DNA of 29,227 bases from NCBI GenBank assembly GCA_003427395.1, contig BFEA01000497.1, positions 591,925 to 621,151 of the forward strand, given 5' to 3'. The notes beneath the pieces were generated by a model, which was given only the letters and a program-made list of their open reading frames with translations, ran no database searches and had not been told where the DNA came from. The stretch's first letter is position 1, and every line of letters starts with the position of its first letter. The DNA comes from Chara braunii. Taxonomy: Eukaryota > Streptophyta > Charophyceae > Charales > Characeae. Positions 19,618 to 27,480 of the stretch are shown here, in pieces. A program made the translations under genes and the position numbers.

Positions 19618-20302
19618 GCAACGCTGGCCGGAGCCAGAGCCAGGTGGCGCAACTCTGTGACCTAGCTTAGTGGGGGCGTGAGGCCTCGTAGAGAGCTCTG
19701 GGGGGCTGTTTGCGGGGGCAGTCCCAGTGGTCATCGGGGGTCGTAACTGGAGCAATGCTGGCTGGTGCTGGAGCAATGCTGGCCGGTGCTGGAGCAAGGT
19801 GGTGCAACTCTGTAACCTAACCTGATGGGAGCATGAGGCCTGGAAGATCTTCGGTTCTTGCTGAAATTAGCCATGCTGGGGTGGTCGTATGTGGATTGAA
19901 TAGGTTTCAGTGTTTCACCTATCTGATTTGTGATGGGGAGGCTTTTTGACACACATATTCTATTGACTTGGTAGAGTCTGAAGGGAAAAAAAAGTCGGTT
20001 GTTCTTATGAATGTCTTAGGACTTTAGGGTTTCTTAGCAATCCATCTTAGGCGGTTTCGATGCTGTTATACTCAGTGATCTGTGGCCGTTCGATGCCAAA
20101 ACGACGCTGGCTGGTGCTGGGGTGTTGCCCTGTAACCTGCTGATGCAGGAGTGTGAGGCCTGGTAGAGAGATCTGGGGATGCTTTGGGGTGGGCATCCCA
20201 AGGGACGACCAAGGGTTGCTGCTGGGATGACGCTGGTCGGAGCTGGGGCGAGTTGTGTTGCCCTGTAACCCAGCAGGGTGGGGGCGTGAGGCCTGGAAGA
20301 GC
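19618..20302. repeat. four diverged copies of an ~80-bp repeat
   Basis: Copies at about 19618-19695, 19770-19852, 20102-20176 and 20228-20302 share ACGCTGGCYGG, then CTCTGTAACCTA or CCCTGTAACC, then GYGTGAGGCCTGGWAGAG. The spacing is irregular, so they are dispersed or separated by later changes. The proline-rich minus-strand frame across 19105-19797 is a product of this composition. Confidence 0.7.
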
Positions 20303-20483
20303 TCAGCAGGAAGTAAGACGGTGTTGGGAAGTCTTAGAAGTGTTTGTCAGGGAACCTGAGGGTAGTGAGCATTCGTAGGACCTCTGTGGCAGGTTATTGC
20401 ATGAGTAATTCCCTAGGTCATTAGATACTCAGGATCTCCCCATGTTTCTGAATCTCATCGTGTTCACAAAAAAAAAAAAAAAA

Positions 20484-21308
20484 GGCTCATGGCCGAAGGT
20501 CGTCTTCCGACCGGACACGGCGGTACACAATCTGGAGTTTGACCCGGCGGAATGGGTTTGGAAGCCAGATAAGGGGAAAAACATTTCAACGTTTACCCCC
20601 ATTCAGAACTACACGGTCAGGATGGGATACAAGCTCTTGCTGAAAACTAAAGACCCAGAACCAGTAATCAAAGCCAGATGGGGAAAATTAATAGGCCAGG
20701 AAGCCGACAAAATCACACAGATTCCGTGGAAGAAATTCATGACAATCAGACCGATTAAAATCAGGAGCCTGCAATGGCTCATTACTTACGTAGCATTACC
20801 TGTCAACCAATGGCTTCATACGCGCCGCTGCAGGAACGATCCCACTAGCTCAGATTTATGTTCTATCTGCACGGTAGGGGCACAAGAGGACATAATTCAC
20901 TGCTTAGTTCACTGCAGTGAAGCGACGGACTACTGGGCACGGGCCTCTGTTCTTTCGGATTCCCTTTTCCACAGCCCCTTCCCCGAACAGATCACCCAAA
21001 TCCTTCTCGGGACTAACATTCCCGACCAGGTCAAGAAGACGGAGAGACTATGGTTCGGCCTGATAAGGAAGGTCACACTATGGGTCATCTGGAAAGAGAG
21101 ATGCTGCAGAACCATCGAAAGGCTATCTAACTCAAAAGAGAAGGTATGGGGGGAGACGAGAACGTTGCTGCAGGCAGAAATTCTGTGCAGATGGCGGAAA
21201 CTGAAACAGTCGATGCCAGAGGATGCAGAACTGCAGGAAAAGGCCAAGAAGAAGTTCATAACACAATGGTTAGTGGATGGTAAGGTGGCGGAGTTAAGAA
21301 ACGATTGA
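20484..21308 (+). pseudogene. LINE ORF2 C-terminal part with zf-RVT domain
   Basis: The frame continues the LINE protein after the nested insert (GSWPKVVFRPD) and stays open to TGA 21306-21308. It has the zinc-binding RT-associated domain of plant LINEs: WLHTRRC, then CSIC (Cys codons 20859 and 20868), then HCLVHC (His 20898, Cys 20913). This is followed by the usual LWVIWKERCCRT helix and a lysine-rich end. The domain probably helps hold RNA or target DNA. Upstream codons read from the poly(A) (KKKKKG) are not part of it. Confidence 0.88.
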
Positions 21309-21664
21309 TTACACTGGAAAGATTGGCACAACTCCGAGACAGGGAGGGGAGTACAGGTTGTTCATGTAACAGACGAGCACCTGAGCTGAAGGGAGAAAGG
21401 GACATCAAGCCCAGCAAGGAAGCCAAGGGGAGAGGCAAGAAGGACGAGGACTGGTGAAGGGAGGAGGGTTTCAGGTCTCCTCCAGACGGGGATGAATCAG
21501 ATCCAAGACAAAGGAGCAGCAGATGAAGTAGTGATACCATGGCTCTACAGGCTCCTCCCACCACAATGGAACCAGGGTTCGGACAACCCGCCCCCCCCCT
21601 CCCCCCGACTTTCGAACAGCAGGTCGTCTCGAGAGTAAAAGGCGATAAGAGGAGAGTCAAGGGA

Positions 21665-21686
21665 GGGTTTAGGGTTTAGGGTTTTT
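21665..21686 (+). repeat. plant-type telomere-like tract
   Basis: GGGTTTAGGGTTTAGGG followed by TTTTT gives about two and a half units of the TTTAGGG telomere repeat. It is too short to be a telomere; it is an interstitial telobox in the LINE tail. Confidence 0.85.
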
Positions 21687-22059
21687 GATCCCTGAGCATC
21701 TGTTGGTCTGACCAGATACGTACGAGGGTTGGACACGACTGGGGTCTACACGGAGAAACAGCCCAGAGACGGGCGGAGCCCTAAAGGCGAGGTTGGAGCA
21801 GGACTGCAGTGAAAAAGAGGACACTATATCAGTGAAGGAGAACAAGGGCCCTGAAAGACAGTGACAACCCTAGTCTAAGAGGGCCCTGAAGAGCCACAAG
21901 GGTCTTGGCAATGGTGATAAGACGAGGGATTAAGGTTTTAGGTTTTGGTGATGCTTAAGAGTGGGGGGTAAGCAAGATGGGATAGGGGATATTGAGGTAA
22001 GGAAGGAAAAGTCGTAATGGACTTGTTAGCTGGATGAGGGACGGTTTCCGTCTAGAAGG

Positions 22060-22382
22060 CTCAGAGTCATTTGACCGATCGGGTACCCAGGTCTGAAAGG
22101 AAGGAATGAAACACGGCAAGCTGACAGTTAACTCTCCACCACAGTGGAGTAATCGTTGCGGCTGAGAAAGGTAAGGTAAGGACTGTAAGGTTAGGAAATT
22201 TAGGAAGGCCATAATGCTGAAGGGGCAGAAGGGTTGGAGAGGGTTAGAGAACGTGCTCTTTCTAGATACTATAGCCATATCTGGCAGACCCGGGAAACGG
22301 ATCTGAGAGGGAAGAGAGAGGCATGGCAAGGTGACAGTCAATCCTCCACTAAGATGGAGTAATCAATGCTGCTCAGGGGTCC
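22060..22382 (+). repeat. diverged tandem repeat, ~210-bp period
   Basis: Two copies about 210 bp apart share GRTCTGARAGG, GGCAAGSTGACAGT, CTCCAC and ATGGAGTAATC-like words (GGAGTAATC at 22146-22154 and 22356-22364). Confidence 0.75.
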
Positions 22383-22512
22383 TTTGGCCAGACGGAAGGA
22401 AGCGTGGAGTGTCATGATTGTAACGTTTATTCTGACTCGCCGGGGGAATAGGAACCTGACTGATGCTCCCCAGAATGAAAAGGAGCCAGGACCATAAGGT
22501 CCTGCTATTGTT

Positions 22513-22535
22513 AAAAAAAAAAAAGAAAAAAAAAA
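22513..22535 (+). other. LINE poly(A) tail
   Basis: A12-G-A12 interrupted poly(A), followed directly by the right copy of the 17-bp duplication at 22536-22552. The A at 22536 may belong to either. Confidence 0.9.
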
Positions 22536-22537
22536 AG

Positions 22538-22573
22538 AATTGGAACGATGCATTGAAGATTAGCATGGCCCCT
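22538..22573 (+). pseudogene. U6 snRNA core-like fragment
   Basis: 36 nt match U6 snRNA from AATTGGAACGAT to GAAGATTAGCATGGCCCCT, about nt 24-59 of a plant U6, with three mismatches. The mismatches fall in the ACAGAGA box (here GCATTGA), which pairs with the 5' splice site, so this is not a working U6. The left side is the LINE junction. The right side stops exactly at TGTCACACC of the element C LTR; the remaining 3' part of U6 is not in the window. Confidence 0.75.
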
Positions 22574-24051
22574 TGTCACACCCCCTTGCAGTCGATGAGC
22601 GCGGTGATCAGGGTGTGAGTTTTGGAACCTTGTACTTGAGTTCCGAGGGACTCTCTTCACATGCTGTCGTTGATTTCCTGTTTGCATGGGAGGGGTGGAT
22701 CATCCCTGGATGGTCGAAAGATGATTTATGTGGTGTCATTTGGGCCTCGAGATGTCTCTCCTGGAGGGTTTCCATGACATTGTAACTGTAGTATGACCTG
22801 GAAGTCCACCAAATGTGAGCAGGTTTGCCAACTGTGATATTTTCCATGGCAACGATCCAGATCTGATGTGGCATACTGCGTAGCCACACGAGCCTGCAGG
22901 GCCCGTCCCGCATTCTCAGCCTAAAAGCCTAGAAACAAGGGCTTACAGGCCCCATGTCGTTTCAGCCTGAAAACTGGAAACGAGGGCCTGCAGGCCCTAT
23001 TTCGTTTTCAGCCTAAAACAGGGCTTTTCAGCCCTGAGTCTTTTCAGCCTGAAATGGAGGGCCACTTTCGGGCCCTCATAAGATCGTCCTGCCCTAACAC
23101 TCAGGCACAAAACCAGGGTTTTGGGAACAGGCTATTTCTGGCCTGTTCCCCACGGCAGCCTCAGCAGGAGCTGCAGCGCCAGCCCCTGGTTCGCCCTGGC
23201 ATTGGCAAGAGCAGCCTCCTGGACTGCCTCGCCCTGCAGTTGCAGGCAGTCAGGAGGTAGGCCGAGTAGTACATAGGGAGTTTCNATGCACTTCACGGGG
23301 AGGTAGTTGGACAGAAGGCAGNAGTAGTCTTCAGGATTCNGCCGCAGCANTCTGGAGGAGCNCTGCAGGAGCAGCTTAGCGCTAGCAGTAGTCTNCAGCN
23401 CTGGGNGCTAGTAGCAGTAGCAGTAGTCTTCAGCGCTGGGNGCTAATAGGTNGTAGTAGTAGTGTTGGAGAGAGATGGCTGGCGGAGGCCAGCGAGACTT
23501 ACCTGTGGNGCCATAGCNCCAGCTCCATCTTCGANGTACCTGCATCAAGGCGCCAGCTTCACAGGTTAGTACCGGACTGAGAGAGAGGGAGAGAGAGTTC
23601 TTCTTCTTCCTCTTCTAAGTCCACCATCTCTTCTTCACCCTCTCACTACCTGACTTCTCAGTATNAGCGGACTANGACAGAGAGAGAGAGAGAGTTGTGA
23701 CTTGAGACTTGACNACATTGGATCCAGACTCGACATTGGGATTCAGACATTTTGACGAGGGACTATTTGGGCCTGTGCCGAAGACTTGGTGTTGACGACA
23801 TTCCCATCTTCCCCTCTTCTTCGTCTAACCCCCCTCTTCTTCGTCTGTGTATGGTTGGGGCTGGCGCATTCTTCCTGTGTGAGCGCCAGACCCCTTCACA
23901 CCATGGAGTGATGATGATGATGTATGTTCAGGGCTGCGTTGCAGTATTGATTGTTCGGATCATTGGTATCTATGTCTTCCGCTACGCTATCTTGTACTTT
24001 GTATTGAGAGGTCGGTTCTTGCTCTGGTCTGCACCGTTACAGTATGCAACA
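22574..24051 (+). mobile_element. element C 5' LTR
   Basis: 1,478 bp inferred from TGTCACACC at the U6-like junction to TGCAACA just before the PBS; the ends form TGT...ACA. The start is set by the end of the U6-like match and is less certain than the end. The LTR contains a 46-bp tandem repeat, GAGA tracts (23579-23602, 23678-23694) and 16 single-base N between 23285 and 23714. No convincing TATA box was found. Confidence 0.7.
22917..23082 (+). repeat. 46-bp tandem repeat in the element C LTR
   Basis: Units start with CAGCCTRAAA at 22917, 22963, 23009 and 23045. The first two are 46 bp long and the third is 36 bp. Each carries GGGCYT or GGCCTGCAGGCCC-like palindromic words. Confidence 0.85.
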
Positions 24052-24054
24052 GTT

Positions 24055-24066
24055 TGGTATCGGAGC
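24055..24066 (+). other. element C primer-binding site
   Basis: TGGTATCGGAGC, the tRNA-iMet-type PBS with one A-to-G difference, three bases after the LTR end. Confidence 0.85.
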
Positions 24067-24184
24067 GAACCTCTCATTCAGAGGACCCGCTCAATCAAGT
24101 AGCCAGCTTGCTTGATCTATTGACCACTCATTAGTAAATCAAGTAGGACTTCGTCAAATCTCTGAATTTTTTTTTTTTCTCGCG

Positions 24185-24300
24185 ACAAATATCTGAAAAT
24201 TTCTGATAATCGCATTTCGTTTTACCTGAAATTTTTGATATTAGTATTTCGTTTTCACGCAACAAATATCTGAAAATTTCTGATAATCGCATTTCTTTTT
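24185..24300 (+). repeat. 77-bp-period direct repeat
   Basis: The ~40-bp block beginning ACAAATATCTGAAAATTTCT at 24185 recurs at 24262 with very few differences. Confidence 0.9.
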
Positions 24301-24387
24301 ATCTGAAAATTCCTGATAGTAGCATTTCGTTTCTCTGATATTTGCATACATAGCTGAAAATTTCTTTTGTTAACATTCCGTTTTCTA

Positions 24388-24600
24388 GGCATATTAGGAT
24401 AACGATAGAAGCGGTCATATTCTCAGAAACCGGATTTATTCTTTTCTGAAAATCGAATCTCCATTCTATCTCGCAAAATTTTTTTGAAAACCGAAATCTT
24501 GCGAAGCCTACCAGCATTTCGTTAGGCATATTAGGAGGTTGCCATATTCTCAGAAACTGGATTTAGTTCTTTTGTGAAAGCCGAAACTTTGCGGAACCTG
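24388..24600 (+). repeat. diverged direct repeat, ~137-bp period
   Basis: GGCATATTAGG, CATATTCTCAGAAACYGGATTTA and TTCTTTTSTGAAA occur in the same order from 24388 and from 24525. Confidence 0.85.
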
Positions 24601-24816
24601 GCCTAGATCTCGCTCATAGTACTCTTCTGACACGCCTCAGCCATAATAGATCGACAGATATACGAAAAAAAAAAAAAAGGAAGTAGTCCTCTTTTTTTTA
24701 TTTTTTTATTTATTTATCTGTTGATTGGGGCCGGGAGGAAAGTATTGTTGGGTTGGTTACCTACCTGCGTTTTCCCTCCCACCCACCCCTTTGCATGCAT
24801 TTCCGGGTTGGTACAG

Positions 24817-24989
24817 TGCCACGTCAGCAGTGCCACGTCAGCAACAGTGCCACATCAGAAGTTAAATAGGAATTTAATAAGCTAATCCCGTACTACGAGT
24901 TGTTTCAGATCCAAGATATAGTCTAACACTGCCACGTCAGCAACAGTGCCACGTCAGCAGTGCCACGTCAGCACAGTGCCACGTCAACA
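24817..24989 (+). promoter_or_regulatory. array of seven TGCCACGTCAGCA-type motifs
   Basis: Copies start at 24817, 24831, 24848 (CACATCAGAA variant), 24930, 24947, 24961 and 24977 (TCAACA variant), 14-17 bp apart within two clusters. CCACGTCA is the complement of TGACGTGG, an ACGT-core bZIP target. The array ends 14 bp before the gag ATG, so it lies in the transcribed leader if transcription starts in the LTR. Whether it acts as enhancer, downstream promoter or RNA element is unknown. Confidence 0.75.
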
Positions 24990-25002
24990 GTGCCCCGCCA
25001 CC

Positions 25003-26597
25003 ATGACGGGCTCAGCTCTGGGCATGCCAGGCCAACTGGCCAACGAGTCCATTGGCGAGTACAAACAGCGGTTCCAGACTCAGCTCGCACTGATCGAGGC
25101 TGAGGAACAGCGCCAGGTGGCAGCCGAGGCTTTCCGCCGCAGGCTGAAGCGGCGGCAACAGTTGAGAAGCAACGACTTCAAGCCGAAGCTGAAGCAGATA
25201 CCCAGGCACGACGCAAGGAGGCCCAGGATCTCCTACAGCGGCATGAAGCCACCAGCATAGAAAAGCTCAAGTTTTGGCACTTTGAACCATCCGAGGAGCA
25301 CGACGACGCGACGCCGGAGGAGCAACACAAGGAATTCATGGCCAAACTCGTGACTAGGTTGGTTTACACTTGTAACCACCTGCAGTCTGAGCTGGCGAAC
25401 CTCCAGCGGGCCGTACGGAATCACAAGGCTCAGCACGAGGATGCAACACAGGCACTTCATTCCCATGTACAGGACTTGGAGCAAACTGCACCAAGACCGG
25501 AGGCTGGCGAGTCCAGCAGTGCACCCTCTGCCCGCCAATTGGAGGAACGAGTTGACCACGTAGTCGCAATGCTCGGCGACATCAGCACCTTCGCTGCACC
25601 AGCCACCATCAGCAACCAGCTGGACACCTTGAAGACCGAGGTTCAGCAACTGCAGCTGCCTAACAAAGATGGCAACACCACTCAGCATTACAAGATGCCG
25701 ACATTCCAAATCGAGAAGTTCGATGATTATATGCGTCAAGACCCGGTCCTCTGGTGGGAGGGCTTTACAACGCAACTTCGGATTCTGTTCGTCGCCAAGC
25801 ACGCGTACATCGGCGCGCTGTTCCTCAACTCAAAGGGCGGATGCCAGATCTGGTTGAGCCACCTGGCAACCGTCCACGGCGTCGACGTCGCAGATGTGAA
25901 AGATAAGATCTCTTGGGAAGAGTTAACACGGCTATGGAAGAAGCGGTTCATCGTGGACGACGCCCTGACGCTCGCCATCAACCGCCTCTTCGCTATGACG
26001 CAAGGCAACACATCGACACATGACTGGCTCACGGAATGGCAAAAGATCGCGGCAACGCCCGATCTTGACTTGCCATTTTCGCATCTGCACCGCGAGTTCT
26101 ACAAGCGGTCATGTGTCGCCTTGAGCCTTGCACTTGGTGATCGCGAGCAATACGCAACCTTCGCTGAAATCATCGACAAGGCAAGGGAGATCATCAAGAC
26201 CAATAGGGCAGCTGCACATGAGAAATCAGCATGGCAGCCAATCTATGTGGAGAAGGTGAAAACTGGTCCGCGGCCACAGCATGTCGCTGCAGTCCAATCG
26301 GACAACATTGTGCAAGACCCGGCAGCCACCCAAGCGTCACGTGAGGGAGATCAGTTGGCTGCTGTCCAACCGCGAAGCAACAACAATTCCCGAGGAAACG
26401 GGAAGGCGAAAACCGCATCGCCGGCTGAAAACGGACAGCCAGCACCATGGGTCAAGTTTCACTTGACCGAGGCGGAATACAAGTGGCGCGGACGCTACGG
26501 ATGCTGCTATTGGTGCAACAACACCAAGCACAAGACCTCCCAATGCCCGGATCAAGGCAAGGAGGATGTTTGGCCTCGTATCAACTCGGGAAACTGA
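25003..26597 (+). pseudogene. element C Gag polyprotein with CCHC zinc knuckle (one frame change)
   Basis: The start ATG at 25003 is preceded by GCCACC, a strong context, and follows the motif array. Frame 1 codes an Ala/Glu/Gln-rich helix up to about 25130. The same style of sequence then continues in frame 3 from about 25140 (EAEADTQARRKEAQDLL) to TGA 26595-26597, so one indel is present. Domains: coiled-coil-like N-terminus (25140-25480), Gag core with KFDDYMRQDPVLWWEGF, AYIGALFLNSKGGCQIWL, WEELTRLWKKRF and FAEIIDKAREII (25700-26200), and knuckle CYWCNNTKHKTSQC (26505-26546), intact. It would form the particle and bind RNA. Its stop codon directly follows the heptamer GGGAAAC. Confidence 0.88.
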
Positions 26598-26629
26598 GTT
26601 CCGCGGGAGGTGAGGCGACTCCACCTCTC
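26588..26629 (+). promoter_or_regulatory. candidate -1 ribosomal frameshift signal
   Basis: GGGAAAC (26588-26594) is in the phase G GGA AAC of the gag frame and is followed at once by the gag stop TGA. After 10 nt, GGGAGGTG (26605-26612) can pair with CACCTCTC (26622-26629) as an 8-bp stem with one G-U pair. Slipping -1 leads into the pol frame, which is open through the site. The heptamer fits X XXY YYZ. Confidence 0.6.
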
Positions 26630-27480
26630 ACTCCACCAGATTCGGCCGCCTTGCTAACGGCCTCCTACACATCTGCGGAGGATGCGAATGTCGCAAGTTC
26701 TCGGTACACTTACGAGGACTATGCTGTCCACTTGGTCCCACCGTTGGACCAACCGCTCCACGTGCAACAATCTACCGCATGCACGGTTTTACTACCATCG
26801 GCAACTGAGTCGGCAGCTTCGCCGCCATTTATAGTCGGGGATTCGACGATATGGTCAAGACTTGAAGAGCTCGACCCGTTGATGTTTGCGGACTTCCAAT
26901 GGATGCCCCTTCCCCGGTCCGGTCGATTGCCGAAACCGCATTGCAACGTGCTCATGGCACAATTGCGAGATTACTTGCACACTGCAGTACCAACTCCGTT
27001 GATGAACGTCGGAGTAGAGGTTGTCGACCTTCACAATTACATTGCGAAGATCGACCGCGAGTTTAGGACACAATGGTACGACGACATCGACGCACCATTG
27101 TTATATGTACGCATTCAGATCGGAGAGGCGACCTGCAACGCTTTGATCAATTGCGGAGCATCTCGCAACTACATGAGACAGGACTTTATGGTACGCGCCG
27201 GCCTTGGCCCACGCATCCGGAGGAAGTCCCAGCCTACGCAAGTCACGTTGGCGGATGGTCTGCGCACAAGTCAATAGACCGATGCATAGATGACATCCCC
27301 ATGTACTTTGCCCCGCATGAAAGCGAGGCAGTGTCCTTCGATATTTTGGACACCAAATTCGACATGATCTTGGGCATGTCATGGCTGCGAAGTGAGGATC
27401 ACCCGGTGAACTTCTACCGCCGCACCGTTCACGTTCGTGATCGGAACGGAGTACTAGTCCCATCGATCAGCTGTCACGTG
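26598..27480 (+). pseudogene. element C retropepsin region (inactive)
   Basis: Frame 2 runs on from the gag overlap with an acidic linker (TSAEDANVASSRYTYEDYAVH), then [17 protein letters not shown] and [12 protein letters not shown], the active-site block of Ty3/Gypsy proteases. The usual catalytic Asp is Asn here (AAT, 27149-27151), so the enzyme should be dead. Frame 2 stops at TAG 27275-27277. The second half ([28 protein letters not shown]) is in frame 1, so there is a 1-nt indel near 27260-27275. It would be made only as part of Gag-Pol. Confidence 0.85.

Larger units (their letters stand above)
17676..20482 (+). mobile_element. 2.8-kb poly(A)-terminated insert of unknown identity
   Basis: The insert begins CTCGAATCC and ends in A(15-16) at 20468-20483. 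With the 8-bp duplication AGGCTCAT on both sides it looks like a LINE-mobilised RNA copy. I find no RT, Gag or other known domain on either strand. It contains a GC hairpin (17708-17731), about 800 bp of CAT/ATC repeat (18220-19060) and a diverged set of ~80-bp repeats (19618-20302). It could be a non-autonomous retroposon, the 3' part of another LINE, or a processed non-coding RNA. Confidence 0.75.
21309..22512 (+). other. LINE 3' untranslated tail
   Basis: About 1.2 kb of purine-rich sequence with no recognisable coding. It holds a C9TC6 run at about 21591-21606, a telomere-like tract and a diverged tandem repeat. Repeats before the poly(A) are common in LINE tails. Confidence 0.7.
14920..22535 (+). 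mobile_element. 5'-truncated L1-like LINE with a nested insert
   Basis: The element starts inside the endonuclease (SLDHKPIEL, compare the SDH block), continues through RT, is interrupted at 17676-20482, resumes with the zf-RVT domain to 21308, has a tail of about 1.2 kb and ends in an interrupted poly(A) at 22513-22535. Without the insert it is about 4.8 kb. It is flanked by the 17-bp direct repeat AGAATTGGAACGATGCA. Multiple stops and frame changes show that it cannot move by itself now. Confidence 0.9.
24067..25002 (+). other. element C untranslated leader
   Basis: 936 nt with no recognisable coding. It holds a 77-bp direct repeat (24185 and 24262), a second direct repeat starting GGCATATTAGG (24388 and 24525), an A-rich/T-rich inverted repeat (about 24664-24700) and the TGCCACGTCAGCA array just before the gag start. 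Confidence 0.75.

Noticed and set aside
19105-19797. 230-codon Pro/Leu-rich minus-strand ORF
   Set aside because: It overlaps the diverged repeats of the insert, has no domain, and its repeated peptides follow the DNA repeat.
23752-24102. 116-codon ORF at the end of the element C LTR
   Set aside because: It crosses the LTR end and the PBS; the hydrophobic stretch is chance.
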